Assembly (NCBI GenBank): GCA_945862305.1
Contig: CAMAXF010000006.1
Span: 62,001 to 126,000, forward strand
DNA: 64,000 nucleotides
Direction of reading: 5' to 3'
Origin: Bordetella parapertussis
Lineage (GTDB): Bacteria; Pseudomonadota; Gammaproteobacteria; Burkholderiales; Burkholderiaceae_A
A model generated the notes under the pieces. The model saw only the letters and a list, made by a program, of their open reading frames with translations. It was not told where the DNA came from and made no database searches. A program made the position numbers and the translations under genes. Each line of letters opens with the position of its first letter. Position 1 is the first letter of the stretch. Of this stretch, positions 24,151 through 35,489 are shown in pieces.

Positions 24151-24603
24151 ATGGACATCCGACAAATCCTCGACACGCTCCCCCACCGGTATCCATTCCT
24201 CTTGGTCGACCGTGTGCTCTCGATCACTCCAGGTGAGCGCATCGAGGCCCTGAAGAACGTGACCATCAATGAGGAGTTCTTCAATGGGCACTTCCCGCAT
24301 TACCAGGTCATGCCAGGCGTGTTGATCATCGAGGCCTTGGCCCAGGCGGCGGGCATCTTGTCCTTCAAGACCATGGGCAACAAGGCCGATGCGGAATCCG
24401 TTTACTTTTTTGTGGGCATCGACAACGCGCGTTTCAAGCGTCCGGTGGTGCCGGGAGATGCATTGCACCTGCATGTGTCCATTGAGCGTCATGCCCGGGG
24501 CATCTGGAAGTACAAGGCGCAGGCCTTGGTCGATGGTCAGGTGGCGGCCGAGGCCGACCTCATGTGCGCACTGCGAGAGGTTCCAAAAGAGGCCTCGCAA
24601 TGA
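24151..24603 (+). CDS. fabZ: 3-hydroxyacyl-[acyl-carrier-protein] dehydratase FabZ
   Basis: FabZ (150 residues) dehydrates 3-hydroxyacyl-ACP in fatty acid elongation and competes with lipid A synthesis for the same substrate, which explains its place inside the lpx block. The hotdog helix [20 protein letters not shown] holds the catalytic His and Glu. The frame extends upstream inside lpxD, but I choose the ATG at 24151 because [20 protein letters not shown] is the standard beginning. It is 1 base after lpxD and overlaps the lpxA start by 4 bases. Confidence 0.97.
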   Translation: MDIRQILDTLPHRYPFLLVDRVLSITPGERIEALKNVTINEEFFNGHFPHYQVMPGVLIIEALAQAAGILSFKTMGNKADAESVYFFVGIDNARFKRPVVPGDALHLHVSIERHARGIWKYKAQALVDGQVAAEADLMCALREVPKEASQ

Positions 24604-25391
24604 GCCTCATCCACCCCAGCGCCATCGTTGATTCGACGGCGCAGTTGGGCCCGGGTGTGGCGATTGGGCCTTTTGCGATCGTGGGCCCTGGGGCGGTGCT
24701 GGGCGAGGGCTGTCGTGTCCATGCCCATGGGCAGGTGCTCGGTGGCGCCGTGCTTGGCCCATTCAACGAGGTGTTTTCCCATGCGGTGATCGGCAACCCG
24801 CCGCAGGACAAGAAGTACAAGGGTGAGCCCACGCGGCTCGAGATCGGGGCCCACAACACCTTTCGAGAGTGCGTGACCGTGAACCTGGGCACCGTCCAAG
24901 ACGGCGGCGTCACACGCATTGCCGACCACAACTGGATCATGGCCTATGTGCACATTGCCCACGACTGCCAGGTGGGCTCGAACACCATCATGGCCAACGC
25001 GGTGCAGTTGGCCGGCCATGTGCAGGTGGGCGACTGGGCCATCATCGGTGGCATCACGGGCGTGCACCAGTTTGTGCGCATCGGCGCCCATGCCATGACG
25101 GGCGCTGGCACCACGCTGCTCCAGGACCTCCCTCCCTACGTCATGGCCAATGGCAATCCCGCATCACCCCACGGCATCAACACCGAGGGGCTCAAGCGCC
25201 GCGGATTTTCAGAGGGTGCCGTGCGGGCCCTGCGCCGCGCCTACAAGTTGCTCTACAAATCGGGGCTTGGTCTTGCCGAGGCATTGGAAGCCATTCGAGC
25301 CGATCGCGCAGACTGCCCCGCGGCCGACGCCCTGGCGCTAGACGCCCTGATCTCCTTCCTGGACACGCAAGGTCGCGGGATTGTCCGATAG
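24600..25391 (+). CDS. lpxA: UDP-N-acetylglucosamine O-acyltransferase
   Basis: LpxA (263 residues) performs the first step of lipid A synthesis, moving a 3-hydroxyacyl chain from ACP to UDP-GlcNAc. Hexapeptide repeats begin at once ([20 protein letters not shown]); the catalytic His lies in [18 protein letters not shown], and [20 protein letters not shown] is conserved. The ATG at 24600 overlaps the fabZ stop and gives normal length; the 12-residue upstream extension in the same frame lies in fabZ and is rejected. The end overlaps the lpxB start by 11 bases. Confidence 0.97.
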   Translation: MSLIHPSAIVDSTAQLGPGVAIGPFAIVGPGAVLGEGCRVHAHGQVLGGAVLGPFNEVFSHAVIGNPPQDKKYKGEPTRLEIGAHNTFRECVTVNLGTVQDGGVTRIADHNWIMAYVHIAHDCQVGSNTIMANAVQLAGHVQVGDWAIIGGITGVHQFVRIGAHAMTGAGTTLLQDLPPYVMANGNPASPHGINTEGLKRRGFSEGAVRALRRAYKLLYKSGLGLAEALEAIRADRADCPAADALALDALISFLDTQGRGIVR

Positions 25392-26550
25392 CTTGCAGGA
25401 TGTTCGTCTGGCCTTGGTGGCGGGTGAGGCCTCCGGCGATCTGATTGCAGCAGCATCTCTGGAGGGGCTCGCTGCCCGAGGGCTCTCCCTCGAGGGCATT
25501 GGTGGTCCCCGGTTGAAGGCCTTGGGCATGGACTGCTGGGCACCCGCTGAGGCCCTGGCGGTGCGGGGCTACGTGGAAGCCCTCTCCAGGCTGCCGGCCA
25601 TCTTGTCCATCCGACGCCAATTGCTGGCGCGGCTTCGGGCATCACCACCGAAGGTCTTTATGGGCGTGGACGCCCCCGATTTCAACCTCGGTGTGGAGCG
25701 CCAACTGCGCACCCTGGGTGTGACCACCGTGCATTTCATCAGCCCTACCATTTGGGCCTGGCGCCCAGAGCGGCTGGCCTCCATCGCGCAGGCGGTGGAC
25801 CATCTCTTTTGCCTCTTTCCCTTCGAGCCCGAGCTCTACCGACAGACACGGGTGCAAGCAGAATTCGTGGGTCATCCCCTGGCCGACCGCATTGCCTTCA
25901 ACCCAGACCGTGCCGTGGCTCAAGAACGGCTGGGCCTCGACAAGCGCCTGCCCGTGCTGGCGGTGTTGCCGGGCTCGCGCCGCTCTGAGATCGAATGGAT
26001 TGGCCCAGCCTTTCTTGGGGCCGCGGCCATGCTCGCGCGCGATTGGCAGGTGATCATCCCGGCCGCCTCACCGCAGGTGGCCGAGCAGATCCAGGCCCTG
26101 CCCGACTGGCCTGTCGCCCGTGATGCGGATGTGCGGCTGCTGGGTGCAGACGAGGCAGCCTCGGATGCGGCACCCCTGTCGCATCGGGCACTGGCTGCGG
26201 CAGACCTCGTGCTCGTGGCCAGTGGCACGGCCACACTCGAGGCGGCCCTGGTGGGCCGGCCCATGGTGATTGGCTACCGGGTGCCGCCGCTCACGTATTG
26301 GCTGATGCGCCGCAAGGCGCAGGTGGCCCATGTGGGCCTGCCCAACCTGTTGCTGGGCCGCAGCCTCGTGACGGAATGCCTTCAGGCGCGGTGCGAGTCC
26401 AGCGCCTTGGTGTCTGCGCTGCGAAGCCTCTCCGAAGATACAGCCCGCCAGGAGGAGATGCGTTCCGCCTTTCATGGGTTGCACGCCACCCTGAGGCAGT
26501 CGGCGACGACTCGGGTGGGCGATCGTCTCTCCGAGCTGCTGGCCGCATGA
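25381..26550 (+). CDS. lpxB: Lipid-A-disaccharide synthase
   Basis: LpxB (389 residues) joins UDP-2,3-diacylglucosamine with lipid X to form the disaccharide core of lipid A; it is a GT19 enzyme at the inner membrane. Typical segments are LVAGEASGDLIAAASLEGL, GIGGPRLKALGMDCW, FISPTIWAWRPERL, FVGHPLAD and VASGTATLEAALVGRPMVIGY. The start appears to be TTG at 25381, with AAGG 8 bases upstream; no ATG fits the conserved N-terminus. A second TTG at 25393 is possible. The stop overlaps the rnhB start (ATGA). Confidence 0.96.
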   Translation: MSDSLQDVRLALVAGEASGDLIAAASLEGLAARGLSLEGIGGPRLKALGMDCWAPAEALAVRGYVEALSRLPAILSIRRQLLARLRASPPKVFMGVDAPDFNLGVERQLRTLGVTTVHFISPTIWAWRPERLASIAQAVDHLFCLFPFEPELYRQTRVQAEFVGHPLADRIAFNPDRAVAQERLGLDKRLPVLAVLPGSRRSEIEWIGPAFLGAAAMLARDWQVIIPAASPQVAEQIQALPDWPVARDADVRLLGADEAASDAAPLSHRALAAADLVLVASGTATLEAALVGRPMVIGYRVPPLTYWLMRRKAQVAHVGLPNLLLGRSLVTECLQARCESSALVSALRSLSEDTARQEEMRSAFHGLHATLRQSATTRVGDRLSELLAA

Positions 26551-27170
26551 GTAGGGCCTTGGAGATCGGCGTTGATGAAGCCGGCCGAGGCCCGCTGGCG
26601 GGCCCAGTGTGCGCAGGCGCGGTGGTCTTGCCGCCGCAAGCGTCGTCATGGGGGCTGGCCGATTCCAAGCGGCTGAGTGCCCGCCGCCGCGACGTCTTGG
26701 AGCGGCAGATCCTTCAGGAGGCCACCGCCCATGGCCTGGGCTGGGCGAGCGTGGAGGAGATTGATGCGCACAACATCTTGGTGGCCACCTGCATGGCCAT
26801 GGCCCGCGCCGTGTCGGCCTGTGTGAAGGCGCTGGGGCCAGCCAACGCTGTGCAGCTGCATGCCCAAGTGCTGGTGGATGGCAGCGTGCATCCCCAACGC
26901 CACGTGGGCGCGCAGCAATGGCCATGGGCGACCCAGACCATTGTGGCTGGCGACGCGACGGTTGCAGCCATTTCTGCGGCCTCGATTTTGGCCAAGCAGG
27001 CCCGAGACCGCCTGATGCAGGACTTGGATGCCCTGCACCCGGGTTATGGGCTGGCCAAGCATGCGGGCTATGGCACCTTAGCCCACCTTGCAGCCCTTCA
27101 ACGGCTGGGTCCCTCATCCATTCACCGCCGCTCCTTTGGCCCTGTGGCGGCCTTGTTGTCGAGGCCCTGA
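26547..27170 (+). CDS. rnhB: Ribonuclease HII
   Basis: RNase HII (207 residues) removes single ribonucleotides and RNA primers from DNA. The signature IGVDEAGRGPLAGPVCAGAV at the N-terminus carries the catalytic Asp-Glu pair; further acidic residues lie in VLVDGS and in AASILAKQARDRLMQDLD. A longer frame from 26298 runs through lpxB and is rejected. The ATG at 26547 overlaps the lpxB stop, and the gene end overlaps the next start (TGATG). The lpxA-lpxB-rnhB order is common in proteobacteria. Confidence 0.97.
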   Translation: MSRALEIGVDEAGRGPLAGPVCAGAVVLPPQASSWGLADSKRLSARRRDVLERQILQEATAHGLGWASVEEIDAHNILVATCMAMARAVSACVKALGPANAVQLHAQVLVDGSVHPQRHVGAQQWPWATQTIVAGDATVAAISAASILAKQARDRLMQDLDALHPGYGLAKHAGYGTLAHLAALQRLGPSSIHRRSFGPVAALLSRP

Positions 27171-28045
27171 TGGAGAGAATCGAGTCCGCACAGAACGAGC
27201 GCTTCATGGCGCTGCGCCGGCTCGCAAGTGAACCGAGGACGCGGCGTGCCCTGGGCCAATGCTGGCTCGAGGGCTTGCGGCTGGTGGAGGCGGGGCTGTC
27301 ACAGGCGGCGTCGCATTCGTCGGGGGCCCATCGGGCGGTGGAGCTGGTGCTCTCTGCATCGGTGGCGGCTGCACCGTCTGAGCGTGCGGCCCGCCTCATG
27401 TCAGAGGCGCATGCATTGTGGCTGCCCATGCTCGTGTTGGCCGACACCTTGTTTGCCAAGGTGTCTCAGGTGGTGCAGGAGCAGGGCATTGGTCTGGTCT
27501 GGGCCACGGCCGAGACCGACGCCACTGACTTTTCACGGCTCGATGCGACTGCTGGCGATGGCATGGTGCTCGATGGTGTGCAGGATCCGGGCAACGTGGG
27601 TGCCCTTGTGCGGGTGGCCGCGGCGGCTGGCCTGGGCTGGATGGTCAGCACCAAGGGCACGGCAGAGGTCTGGTCACCCAAGGCCCTTCGCGCAAGCATG
27701 GGTGGCATCTTTGCCCTTCGGGTGCTCGAGGGTGCCACGGCGGAGGAGGCCCTTGCAGTGGTGTCGGGAATCGGTGCGACGCCGCTCGCCACGGTGGCAC
27801 CGCCTGCACAGACAGAGAGCCTGTTCTCCCAGGGCGGCCGGCTCTCGCAGCCTGCGCCTGTGGCCTGGGTGTTTGGTCAGGAGGGGTCGGGCATCTCAGA
27901 GTCCCTCATGCAGTGGCCGGGCCTGCTGCGTCTGACCATTCCACAGGCTGCCGCGGTGGAGTCGCTCAATGTGGTGGCCGCCGCAGCCGTGTGTCTTTTC
28001 GAGCGCCGCCGTCGGCTTCTCAGCGGCCAAGGGCCAGTGTGTTGA
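27170..28045 (+). CDS. TrmH/SpoU-family RNA 2'-O-methyltransferase
   Basis: A 291-residue SpoU (SPOUT superfamily) methyltransferase, predicted to 2'-O-methylate a ribose in rRNA or tRNA using S-adenosylmethionine in a trefoil-knot fold. Motif 1 is LDGVQDPGNVGALVRVAAAA, motif 2 WVFGQEGSGIS and motif 3 LRLTIPQAAAVESLNVVAAA. An N-terminal substrate-binding domain (about residues 1-105) precedes them. The family's targets differ between closely related proteins (TrmH, RlmB, TsnR-like), so I give no symbol. It begins at the rnhB stop and its last 26 bases overlap the end of the convergent ppsR. Confidence 0.9.
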   Translation: MERIESAQNERFMALRRLASEPRTRRALGQCWLEGLRLVEAGLSQAASHSSGAHRAVELVLSASVAAAPSERAARLMSEAHALWLPMLVLADTLFAKVSQVVQEQGIGLVWATAETDATDFSRLDATAGDGMVLDGVQDPGNVGALVRVAAAAGLGWMVSTKGTAEVWSPKALRASMGGIFALRVLEGATAEEALAVVSGIGATPLATVAPPAQTESLFSQGGRLSQPAPVAWVFGQEGSGISESLMQWPGLLRLTIPQAAAVESLNVVAAAAVCLFERRRRLLSGQGPVC

Positions 28046-28847
28046 GAATGGTGGTGGCAATTTCCTCGATGGACTTCGTGGTCGTCGAGAGCCACTGAAT
28101 GCCCTCTCGCCGCATCATTGACTCCGCGGCGGCGACCTCATAGCGGCAGTTCTCCAGGGTGGCATAGCGTGAACCGGGCCGGCGTTCGTTCCGAATGTCA
28201 GACAGACGCACTGCATCGATGGTCAGGCCAAAGCACTTTGTCTTGAACGGCTCGATGGCGCCGGGCAGTTTGTCTCGGTCAAAGTCCTCGGGAATGAGCG
28301 GGTAGTTGGCCACCTTGAGCCCGTACTGCATGGAGAGGTAGAGGCTTGTGGGGGTCTTGCCACTGCGCGAGACGCCAATGAGGATGACATCGGACTCGTG
28401 CAGGTTGGTTGCGGTCTGGCCGTCGTCGTGGGCCAAGGAAAAGTTGATGGCTTCAATTCGGTTCTTGTAGGCATCGGAGTCGGTGGAGTGGTGAAAGCGT
28501 CCGATCGTGTGATTGGACTTCACGCCCAGTTCACGCTCGAGGGGTTCGACAAAGGTCTGGAAGAGGTCGAGGTGCAGGGCCTTGGTCTCTCGGATGCGCT
28601 GGCTCGTCTGCGGGCTCACCAGGGTCGAGAACACGATCGGCGGTTTGCCATCGGCCACACCTTGTGCGTCGATCTCTCGGGCCGCAGATTCGGCCTTGTC
28701 GATGGAGTCTACAAATGGCAGGCGTCGGTGGGCAAACCGGAGCTGGTCGAACTGGGCGAGGATGGAGCTGCCCATGGTCTCGGCGGTGATGCCGGTTCCG
28801 TCTGAGACAAAAAAGACTGTGCGTCCTGCTGCTTTGACCCCAACCAT
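28020..28847 (-). CDS. ppsR: PEP synthase regulatory protein (bifunctional kinase/phosphorylase)
   Basis: PpsR (275 residues, DUF299 family) inactivates PEP synthase by ADP-dependent phosphorylation of a threonine next to the catalytic His, and reverses this with Pi. Visible features are the start [20 protein letters not shown] and the P-loop-like [18 protein letters not shown] at about residues 160-177, followed by ANYPLIPED. It is divergent from its target gene ppsA, 90 bases away, the usual arrangement. Its 3' end overlaps that of the RNA methyltransferase gene by 26 bases. Confidence 0.97.
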   Translation of the reverse strand: MVGVKAAGRTVFFVSDGTGITAETMGSSILAQFDQLRFAHRRLPFVDSIDKAESAAREIDAQGVADGKPPIVFSTLVSPQTSQRIRETKALHLDLFQTFVEPLERELGVKSNHTIGRFHHSTDSDAYKNRIEAINFSLAHDDGQTATNLHESDVILIGVSRSGKTPTSLYLSMQYGLKVANYPLIPEDFDRDKLPGAIEPFKTKCFGLTIDAVRLSDIRNERRPGSRYATLENCRYEVAAAESMMRREGIQWLSTTTKSIEEIATTILNTLALGR

Positions 28848-28890
28848 GGCTGCCCTTTACAGGTGGCGAGAAGGCACGGGCGAACCCGTT

Positions 28891-28896
28891 TAAAAT
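28891..28896 (+). promoter_or_regulatory. Possible -10 element of ppsA
   Basis: TAAAAT lies 41 bases before the ppsA ATG in the 90-base gap between ppsR and ppsA. There is no good -35 at the usual distance. The surrounding GTTTAAAAT is partly symmetric and could also serve ppsR weakly. Low-confidence call. Confidence 0.3.
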
Positions 28897-28937
28897 CCTC
28901 TCAACTTACAAATTTTCAACATCTTAGGAGAAGTTTC

Positions 28938-31370
28938 ATGAGTACCACAAAAGCCGCTGGCGGCCTCGGCCAACGCCTGGTTGTGCCATTTGAGTCGTTG
29001 CGCATGACCGATGTGGATGCCGTGGGGGGCAAGAATGCCTCCCTCGGGGAAATGATCAGTCAGCTCACGGCCTCAGGCGTTCGGGTGCCCGGTGGCTTTG
29101 CCACCACCGCCCATGCCTTTCGGGTCTTTCTCCAGCACGAGAAGCTCGAGGAGCGCATCGCCAAGCGTTTGGAAGGTCTGAACACCGAGGATGTCCGCGC
29201 GCTGGCCGCCTGCGGAGCAGACATTCGGCAGTGGGTGGTCGATACGCCCCTGCCGCCAGCCCTCGAGGCAGAGATTCGAGCCGCATTCGAGAAGCTGGTG
29301 GCCACCGAGGGGGCCGAGGCCTCCTGGGCCGTGCGCTCATCGGCCACGGCTGAAGACCTCCCGGACGCCTCCTTTGCGGGCCAACAGGAAACCTTCTTGA
29401 ATGTGGTGGGCATCGAGGATGTGCTCGACAAGATCAAGCATGTCTTTGCCTCGCTCTACAACGACCGGGCCATCAGCTATCGGGTGCACAAGGGCTTTGC
29501 CCATGCCGATGTCGCCCTCTCGGCTGGCATTCAGCGCATGGTGCGATCCGACCTCGGTGCCGCCGGCGTGATGTTCACACTCGACACGGAGTCTGGCTTT
29601 GACCAGGTGGTCTTCATCACAAGCTCCTACGGCCTGGGCGAGACCGTGGTGCAGGGCGCAGTGAACCCCGACGAGTTCTATGTGCACAAGCCCATGCTCG
29701 AGGCCGGCAAGATGCCGGTGATCCGTCGCCAGATTGGCAGCAAGCTCATCAAGATGGTCTTCTCCTCGGATGAAGAGCGCCGTGCCACGGGCAAGGCTGT
29801 TCAAACGGTGGATGTCGGCGTCGAAGATCGCAATCGCTATTCGCTCAGCAGAGAGCAGGTGGTCGATCTGGCCAAGTACGCCATGATCATCGAGCGCCAC
29901 TACCAGCGGCCCATGGACATCGAATGGGGTCTCGATGGCCGAGATGGAAAGCTCTTCATCCTGCAGGCGCGGCCCGAGACGGTGAAGTCTCAGCAGTCTG
30001 CTGCCGATCAACAGATGCGCTACGCCTTGAAGGGGCAGGGCCATGTGCTGGCCAGTGGCCGGGCCATTGGGCAGAAGATTGGCTCCGGCCCGGTGCGCGT
30101 GATCACCGATTCCGCCGACATGGATCGTGTTCAGCCGGGCGACGTGCTGGTCACCGACATGACCGACCCGAACTGGGAGCCCGTCATGAAGCGGGCTGCC
30201 GCCATTGTGACGAACCGCGGTGGCCGCACCTGTCATGCCGCCATCATTGCCCGAGAGCTGGGCATCCCCGCGGTGGTGGGCTGTGGCGATGCCACCGAGC
30301 GTGTGTCCGACAACACCATGGTCACCGTGTCCTGTGCCGAGGGCGACACGGGCAACGTCTATGAGGGCCTGCTCGAGACCGAGGTCACCACCCTGGAGAC
30401 GGGCGATCTGCCTGAGATCCCGGTGAAGATCACGATGAACGTGGGCAACCCGCAGCTTGCCTTCGACTTCCAGGCCATTCCGAATGCCGGTGTGGGCCTG
30501 GCCCGGCTCGAGTTCATCATCAACAACAACATTGGTGTCCATCCCAAGGCCATCCTGGCCTATCCCCATGTGGATGCAGACCTGAAGAACGCAGTCGAGC
30601 GCATTGCCCGTGGGCACAGTTCCCCCCGAGATTTCTTCGTCGACAAGCTTGCCGAGGGGGTCGCCACCATTGCGGCTGCCTTCTGGCCCAAGCCCGTGAT
30701 TGTTCGGATGTCAGACTTTAAGTCCAATGAGTATCGAAAGCTCATTGGCGGCTCGCGCTACGAGCCCGATGAAGAGAACCCCATGCTGGGCTTTCGTGGT
30801 GCCTCACGCTACATCGCGGAGGACTTCCGGGATTGCTTTGCCATGGAGGTTGAGGCCTTGCGCCGTGTCCGCGAAGAGATGGGCCTGGTGAACATGGAAA
30901 TCATGGTGCCCTTCGTGCGCACCCTGTCGGAGGCCAAGACCGTCTGCGACCTTCTGGCCGCGCATGGCCTGGGCCGTGGCAGTGGCGCCAAGCCCGATGG
31001 CACTGGCGGGCTGCGGCTCATCATGATGTGCGAGCTGCCATCGAATGCCATTTTGGCCGATGAGTTCCTCGCCTACTTCGATGGCTTCTCGATCGGCTCC
31101 AATGACCTCACCCAGCTCACCCTCGGCCTGGATCGCGACTCGGGCCTCATTGCCGATGCCTTCGATGAGCGAGATGAGGCGGTCAAGCGCATGCTCGAGA
31201 TGGCCATCGTGGCCTGCAACAAGGCCAACAAGTATGTTGGCATTTGCGGCCAAGGGCCCTCCGACCACCCCGACCTCGCCCAGTGGCTCATGGAGAAGGG
31301 CATCCAGTCCATGTCCTTGAACCCCGATACGGTCATCGACACCTGGCGGAATCTGGCCAAGCGCACCTGA
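28938..31370 (+). CDS. ppsA: Phosphoenolpyruvate synthase
   Basis: PpsA (810 residues) converts pyruvate, ATP and water to PEP, AMP and Pi, allowing gluconeogenesis from three-carbon compounds. The N-terminal ATP-binding domain has [18 protein letters not shown] and [20 protein letters not shown]; the phosphohistidine domain has [20 protein letters not shown] with the catalytic His at about residue 433; the C-terminal TIM barrel ends with [20 protein letters not shown] and [11 protein letters not shown]. The frame extends upstream to 28863, but AGGAG at 28926-28930, 7 bases before the ATG at 28938, fixes the start. It is divergent from its regulator ppsR. Confidence 0.98.
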   Translation: MSTTKAAGGLGQRLVVPFESLRMTDVDAVGGKNASLGEMISQLTASGVRVPGGFATTAHAFRVFLQHEKLEERIAKRLEGLNTEDVRALAACGADIRQWVVDTPLPPALEAEIRAAFEKLVATEGAEASWAVRSSATAEDLPDASFAGQQETFLNVVGIEDVLDKIKHVFASLYNDRAISYRVHKGFAHADVALSAGIQRMVRSDLGAAGVMFTLDTESGFDQVVFITSSYGLGETVVQGAVNPDEFYVHKPMLEAGKMPVIRRQIGSKLIKMVFSSDEERRATGKAVQTVDVGVEDRNRYSLSREQVVDLAKYAMIIERHYQRPMDIEWGLDGRDGKLFILQARPETVKSQQSAADQQMRYALKGQGHVLASGRAIGQKIGSGPVRVITDSADMDRVQPGDVLVTDMTDPNWEPVMKRAAAIVTNRGGRTCHAAIIARELGIPAVVGCGDATERVSDNTMVTVSCAEGDTGNVYEGLLETEVTTLETGDLPEIPVKITMNVGNPQLAFDFQAIPNAGVGLARLEFIINNNIGVHPKAILAYPHVDADLKNAVERIARGHSSPRDFFVDKLAEGVATIAAAFWPKPVIVRMSDFKSNEYRKLIGGSRYEPDEENPMLGFRGASRYIAEDFRDCFAMEVEALRRVREEMGLVNMEIMVPFVRTLSEAKTVCDLLAAHGLGRGSGAKPDGTGGLRLIMMCELPSNAILADEFLAYFDGFSIGSNDLTQLTLGLDRDSGLIADAFDERDEAVKRMLEMAIVACNKANKYVGICGQGPSDHPDLAQWLMEKGIQSMSLNPDTVIDTWRNLAKRT

Positions 31371-31390
31371 TCCATTCCAGGCGGTCCATG

Positions 31391-31424
31391 AAAAAGCCCC
31401 GCGTGATGAGCGAGGGGCTTTTTT
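31391..31424. terminator. Bidirectional intrinsic terminator between ppsA and the amino-acid binding protein gene
   Basis: The hairpin AAAAAGCCCC...GGGGCTTTTTT has five G-C pairs extended by A-T pairs, with two more pairs inside a one-base mismatch. It ends in six T residues on the plus strand and five on the minus strand, so it can stop both convergent genes. Confidence 0.88.
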
Positions 31425-31443
31425 GTGAGGCCTTAAGCCCGGT

Positions 31444-32586
31444 CTACTGAATCACCTTCACCAGATCACGCTTTCCACCCTTGTAGGTGTAGAGGGTGAG
31501 GGTGCCGCCATTGATGTCCCCGTTCTTGTCGAAAGAGATGGGACCCGTCACGCCGTCGTACTTGATCTTGGCGAGCTCGGGCAGGTACTTCTTCGGATCG
31601 GTAGAGTTGGCCTTCTTCATGGCCTCGACCATGACCATCGTGGCGTCGTACACATAGGGTGCATAGAGCTTCACCTCGGCCTTCATCTCCTTTTGGAAGC
31701 GAGCACGGAAGGCCTTGTCCTTTTCAACATACTTGCCCACCACACCACCGGCTTCCGCGCAGTAGAGCATGTTGTCGCCCAGTGCATCACCCGCGAGCTT
31801 GGGCAGTTCGGTGGTGCAGATGCCATCACCCCCCATGAACTTCGCTTGAATGCCCAATTGCTTGAGCTGGCGCAGCATCGGGCCCGCCACGGCATCCATG
31901 CCGCCGTAGAAGACGATGTCGGGCTTCTTGCCCTTGATGTTTGTGAGGATGGCCATGAAGTCGGTGGCCTTGTCGGTGGTGTACTCGCGGCCAACAATCT
32001 TGCCGCCGGCGGCCTGCACGCCCTTGGCGAACTCATCGGCCACACCCTGGCCGTAGGCGGTGCGGTCATCGATGATGGCCACCGTCTTGCCCTTGAGGTC
32101 GTTGATGGCGTAGCGGCCGAGGGTTCCGCCCAGCTGGCTGTCATTTGCCACCACACGGAAGGCTGTCTTGAAGCCCTGCAGGGTGTACTTGGGGTTGGTG
32201 GCCGAGGGCGAGATCTGAGGGATGCCCGCGTCCGAGTAAATCTTGGAGGCAGGGATGGTGGTGCCAGAGTTCAGGTGGCCCACCACGCCGGCCACCTTGG
32301 CATCGACCAGCTTCTGCGCAGCAGCCGTGCCTTGCTTGGGGTCTGCACCGTCGTCCTCCGAGAGCAGCTCGAACTTCACGGCCTTGCCGCCAATTTTGAT
32401 GTTGCTCTTGTTCAGGTCTGCGATGGCCAGCTTGGCGCCGGCCTCGTTGTCCTTGCCCAGGTGTGCGATGCCACCGGTCATGGGTGCAACATGGCCAATC
32501 TTGACAGTCACCGTTTGCGCATGGGCTGCGCAGGAAAATAGTGCCGCCACGGCCAGGGCGATGGGTTTGGTGGGCAGATGTGTCAT
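31444..32586 (-). CDS. Branched-chain amino acid ABC transporter substrate-binding protein (Liv type)
   Basis: A 380-residue periplasmic binding protein of the type I Leu/Ile/Val-binding family. A signal peptide ends at about CAAHA-QTVTV; then follow VKIGHVAPMTGGIAHLGKDN, the loop VVGHLNSGTTIPASKIYSDA and DRTAYGQGVADEFAKG, all typical of LivJ/LivK. It should capture branched-chain or related amino acids for uptake. No permease or ATPase gene is adjacent, so it is an orphan here and specificity cannot be told. GGAGACC lies 5 bases before the ATG. The 127-base gap upstream shows no convincing -35/-10 pair. Confidence 0.92.
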   Translation of the reverse strand: MTHLPTKPIALAVAALFSCAAHAQTVTVKIGHVAPMTGGIAHLGKDNEAGAKLAIADLNKSNIKIGGKAVKFELLSEDDGADPKQGTAAAQKLVDAKVAGVVGHLNSGTTIPASKIYSDAGIPQISPSATNPKYTLQGFKTAFRVVANDSQLGGTLGRYAINDLKGKTVAIIDDRTAYGQGVADEFAKGVQAAGGKIVGREYTTDKATDFMAILTNIKGKKPDIVFYGGMDAVAGPMLRQLKQLGIQAKFMGGDGICTTELPKLAGDALGDNMLYCAEAGGVVGKYVEKDKAFRARFQKEMKAEVKLYAPYVYDATMVMVEAMKKANSTDPKKYLPELAKIKYDGVTGPISFDKNGDINGGTLTLYTYKGGKRDLVKVIQ

Positions 32587-32713
32587 GGATGGTCTCCGCG
32601 GTGCAAAGGTTGAAAGGGTGTAGCTGAAAGAGGGTGAACCGTCGATGTTGAAACAGCCCTCAATTTACTCCGAAGCGCAGGCCTTGCGCAGTGCTCGGGG
32701 ATCCGGTGCGACC

Positions 32714-33040
32714 CTAACGGTTCTTTGTCCAACGGTCTGGGGCTCCTGCAGCAGCCTTGGCCGCGCGCTGTGCTGCCACACGCTGCTGGCGGGCCTGCTT
32801 TGGGTCGGCCAGCAAGGGTTTGAGCAAGGCCAGTCGGTCGTTGTGCTGCACCAGATCGGTGCTCTCCAAAAGCCGCCCGTCTCGGGCCACGCCCGAGCGC
32901 GACGCCCAGGCGTCCTGCCAGTCTGCGTCAGGGGGAATGAGGCTGCCGAGTGCCTCCGTTGGCAGGGGCTGGGGCAGGGTTAGACGGACTCGGATCGCCC
33001 GATCGGGCCAGGCCGCGGTGAGCTCGACCTCGATGCTCAA
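32714..33040 (-). CDS. rnfH: RnfH-family protein (ubiquitin-like fold)
   Basis: A 108-residue small protein of the RnfH/PasI family, predicted to adopt a beta-grasp (ubiquitin-like) fold. It reads IEVELTAAWPDRAIRVRLTL at the start, then VARDGRLLESTDLVQHNDRL and ALLKPLLADPKQARQQR, the family's conserved end. The name comes from the rnf cluster of some bacteria, but most copies, like this one, follow ratA. In E. coli the ratA-ratB pair has been called a toxin system, which is not firmly supported; biochemical function is unknown. It overlaps ratA by 4 bases. Confidence 0.88.
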   Translation of the reverse strand: MSIEVELTAAWPDRAIRVRLTLPQPLPTEALGSLIPPDADWQDAWASRSGVARDGRLLESTDLVQHNDRLALLKPLLADPKQARQQRVAAQRAAKAAAGAPDRWTKNR

Positions 33041-33501
33041 GGGCTGGGCTGACGGGGCAGGCTGGGCGGGGTCTCGAAGAGGGCCTCCGCACGGCTCACA
33101 AAGGCATCCACGAAGCTCTTGGTGATCTGCTCGAAAACAGGCCCCACCAGTTTTTCGAGCACCTTGCTCGAGAAGTGATATTCAAGCTCGAAGGCCACCT
33201 TGCAACTGGACTCATCGAGCGGCGTGAAGCGCCAGTGGCCTTCCAGGGCCTGAAATGGACCCTCGTGAAGCCGCATGTGAATGGCCCGTCCGGGCTCGTG
33301 CTGGTTGCGGGTGGTGAAGGATTGACGCAGGCCCTTGAAGGCGATCTGCACCTGGGCGAGCACGGAGCCGTCTGGCTGGGGCGACACGGTCGACCCCCCG
33401 CACCATGGTAAAAAGAGTGGGTACGACGCCACGTCTGCGACCAGACCAAACATTTTGTCGGACGCGTAGGGGACCAACACGGACTTCACGACTTCTGACA
33501 T
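33037..33501 (-). CDS. ratA: RatA-family START-domain protein (COQ10-like)
   Basis: A 154-residue START/polyketide-cyclase-fold protein. It begins [20 protein letters not shown], followed by the hallmark [17 protein letters not shown] and a C-terminal amphipathic segment. In mitochondria the homologue COQ10 binds ubiquinone and is needed for respiration; in E. coli the protein was described as RatA, an inhibitor of 70S ribosome association. Which role holds here cannot be read from sequence. It is divergent from smpB with only 11 bases between starts and overlaps rnfH, a very widespread arrangement. The last 18 residues are Pro/Ser-rich and probably disordered. Confidence 0.92.
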   Translation of the reverse strand: MSEVVKSVLVPYASDKMFGLVADVASYPLFLPWCGGSTVSPQPDGSVLAQVQIAFKGLRQSFTTRNQHEPGRAIHMRLHEGPFQALEGHWRFTPLDESSCKVAFELEYHFSSKVLEKLVGPVFEQITKSFVDAFVSRAEALFETPPSLPRQPSP

Positions 33502-33507
33502 CTCGGT

Positions 33508-33512
33508 ATTTT

Positions 33513-33513
<1 letters not shown>
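33508..33513 (-). promoter_or_regulatory. Possible -10 element of ratA
   Basis: On the minus strand TAAAAT (33513-33508) is followed by 6 bases and the ratA ATG at 33501, implying transcription starting at or beside the start codon. On the plus strand the same bases read TATTTT directly against the smpB ATG, too close to drive smpB. No clear -35 is visible. Confidence 0.35.
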
Positions 33514-35487
<1,974 letters not shown>

Positions 35488-35489
35488 CC

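Noticed and set aside
26298..26546. An 83-residue N-terminal extension of rnhB
   Set aside because: It lies wholly within lpxB in another frame; RNase HII starts at the conserved segment right after the ATG at 26547. Upstream extensions of dapD, fabZ, lpxA, ppsA, smpB, guaB, bolA, tatD, the thiolase and pgeF were trimmed for the same reason.
33037..33501. ratA-rnfH as a genuine toxin-antitoxin module
   Set aside because: The pair is a near-universal proteobacterial neighbour of smpB, RatA belongs to the COQ10 START-domain family, and RnfH does not resemble a known antitoxin. A housekeeping role is more likely.
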